Assembly: GCA_963798015.1 (NCBI GenBank)
Contig: CAWCSA010000025.1
Coordinates: forward strand, 182,382 to 246,381
Direction of reading: 5' to 3'
Origin: Roseiarcus sp963798015
GTDB lineage: Bacteria; Pseudomonadota; Alphaproteobacteria; Rhizobiales; Beijerinckiaceae
DNA: 64,000 bases
The position numbers and the translations under genes were made by a program. Positions 62,771 through 64,000 of this stretch are shown piece by piece (the stretch's first letter is position 1; each line of letters starts with the position of its first letter). A model generated the notes under the pieces. That model did no database searches. It was not told the origin of the DNA and was given only the letters and a program-made list of their open reading frames with translations.

Positions 62771-63830
62771 GCCGAAGGTCAAACGCGTCGACGCGATCCA
62801 ATCCTTCGTCAGTCAGGAAACTCCGATTGTTCGGGTCTTCGACACCGACGGCGCCGTGGGCACGGGGTATTCCTACACAATTGGCTCGGGCGGTCCCTCC
62901 ATCGTCGAACTGATCGCCCGGACGTTCGCCCCGGCCTTGATTGGACGAGACCCCGCCCAAATCGAGAAGCTCTGGAAAGAGCTTCTTTTTCTCACACACG
63001 CGACCTCGGTTGGCGCCATCACCTCTCTTGCGCTCGCCGCTGTCGACACGGCGTTGTGGGACCTGCGTTGTGTCAAGGCTAATCTGCCGCTGCATCTGTT
63101 GGCGGGAGGCGCGCAGGACAGGATCCGGCTCTACACAACCGAAGGCGGCTGGCTGCATCTAGAAAAAGCGGCGCTTGTCGAAGATGCCCTGAAGGCGAAA
63201 GAAGATGGCTTTTCCGGCGCAAAGCTCAAGATCGGGCGTCCGGTCCACGAGGATGTCGACCGGCTGCAAGCGGTAAGGATGAAGGTCGGAGAAGGATTTG
63301 AAATTTTTGCCGACGCCAATCAGGCCTTCCACGTCGATGAAGCGATTCGCCGCGCCCGCCACTACGAGGCGCTCGACATCGGCTGGATGGAGGAGCCTCT
63401 CACCGCCGACGACCTCAACGGTCACATCCGGCTCAGCCAGTCCACTAGCGTTCCGATCGCAGTCGGCGAGAGCCTCTATAGTCCTCTGCACTTTCGCGAA
63501 TATCTCCAACACAATGCCTGCTCGATCGTGCAGGTGGATGTCGCGCGCGTTGGCGGGATCACGCCCTGGTTGAAGACGGCGCATCTCGCCGAGACCTTCA
63601 ACATCGCCGTCTGCCCGCATTTCCTGATGGAGTTGCATGTCGCGCTTACCTGCGCGGTCCCCAATGCGCGCTGGCTTGAGTACATCCCGCAGCTCGAGTT
63701 GCTGAAGACCCGCGGCATGGAGATACGCGACGGCTACGCCCTCCCGAGCCAGACGCCGGGTCTGGGGATAGCGTGGGACTTCGGGGTGATCGAGCGGCTG
63801 AGCTCCGAAAAGAAGCACATTGTGGGATAG
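62727..63830 (+). CDS. Enolase-superfamily enzyme (mandelate racemase/sugar-acid dehydratase group)
   Basis: 367 residues. The residues expected for the mandelate-racemase/galactonate-dehydratase groups are visible: the KxK motif (Lys166-Leu-Lys168), Asp196 in FADANQ, Glu222 in WMEEPL, Glu248 in VGESL as metal ligands, and the Asp271/His298 dyad (QVDVAR; VCPHF). It abstracts an alpha-proton from a carboxylate to racemise or dehydrate it. Its start (ATG 62727, GGGGAGAAATGG context) overlaps the end of the GntR gene. The neighbouring sugar transporter suggests an aldonate or uronate as substrate. Confidence 0.9.
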   Translation: MAKIERVEIWMVDLKPKVKRVDAIQSFVSQETPIVRVFDTDGAVGTGYSYTIGSGGPSIVELIARTFAPALIGRDPAQIEKLWKELLFLTHATSVGAITSLALAAVDTALWDLRCVKANLPLHLLAGGAQDRIRLYTTEGGWLHLEKAALVEDALKAKEDGFSGAKLKIGRPVHEDVDRLQAVRMKVGEGFEIFADANQAFHVDEAIRRARHYEALDIGWMEEPLTADDLNGHIRLSQSTSVPIAVGESLYSPLHFREYLQHNACSIVQVDVARVGGITPWLKTAHLAETFNIAVCPHFLMELHVALTCAVPNARWLEYIPQLELLKTRGMEIRDGYALPSQTPGLGIAWDFGVIERLSSEKKHIVG

Positions 63831-64000
63831 CGAGTTACTTCTATAAGCCGTTGATCGACCCCCTTGAGGCGCGAGGTCGCCTGCGCGGTTGAAGGATCGC
63901 CATTGGACAACGGATCGGGCCAAGCTGCCTTTCGAATCCTGCCCGCGAGCCTTTGAAAGATCGCCCGGAGTTTGATTGGTCTGGCGCTAATGTTATTTCG

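Noticed and set aside
1..64000. tRNA, rRNA, CRISPR arrays or phage genes
   Set aside because: I scanned for cloverleaf-like segments, spaced direct repeats and phage structural proteins and saw none I could support. A tRNAscan or CRISPR search would be decisive.

Overview
The window looks like chromosomal or megaplasmid accessory DNA from a high-GC alphaproteobacterium, most likely of the order Hyphomicrobiales (Rhizobiales). The clues are many ABC-uptake cassettes with family-specific catabolic enzymes, GTG/TTG starts, Tat-type solute-binding proteins, a DUF1127 protein and IS21/IS3/IS481/IS110/IS6 debris. I cannot fix the genus from sequence alone. No rRNA, tRNA or CRISPR array was seen.

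Left part (1-16 kb). A broken GntR regulator runs off the left edge. A polyol-type operon follows (608-6703, +): binding protein, two permeases, a sorbitol/xylitol-type dehydrogenase, a MalK-like ATPase and an AraC regulator. Then comes a minus-strand amide-uptake cassette (8146-15914): a complete five-gene branched-chain/urea-type ABC transporter bracketed by two amidase-signature enzymes, with an AraC regulator beyond.

Middle (16.6-37.6 kb). This is a methylated-amine block: a frameshifted TMADH/DgcA-like flavoenzyme, two dimethylglycine/sarcosine-dehydrogenase-type flavoproteins (FAD plus GcvT-like folate domain), a glycine-betaine-type ProXWV transporter, an amidinotransferase-fold hydrolase and a DAO-family amine oxidase. 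It is followed by a PotABCD-like cassette with an M20 peptidase and an amidohydrolase. Together these could import N-methylated or amidino compounds and strip methyl, amidino or amide groups to feed C1 and nitrogen metabolism (inference).

39.1-43.7 kb (minus strand). This is the most striking locus: a compact thiazole/oxazole-modified RiPP (TOMM/LAP) cluster. It holds a precursor whose last 76 residues are Gly/Cys repeats with 16 cysteines, a fused E1-like/YcaO cyclodehydratase and a SagB-type azoline dehydrogenase. No exporter or dedicated protease lies next to it.

44-57 kb. An acyl-CoA dehydrogenase and an unknown Pro/Ala-rich protein lead into a gene graveyard. It contains TetR, SDR, alpha/beta-hydrolase, alcohol dehydrogenase, RND pump, EmrA, exonuclease III and NiCoT nickel-transporter remnants mixed with five transposable elements, several of them broken or nested.

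Right end (57.1-63.8 kb). An intact sugar-type ABC cassette (double ATPase, two permeases, binding protein; minus strand) diverges from a GntR regulator and an enolase-superfamily dehydratase/racemase (plus strand). This is a self-contained acid-sugar or polyol uptake and catabolism module.
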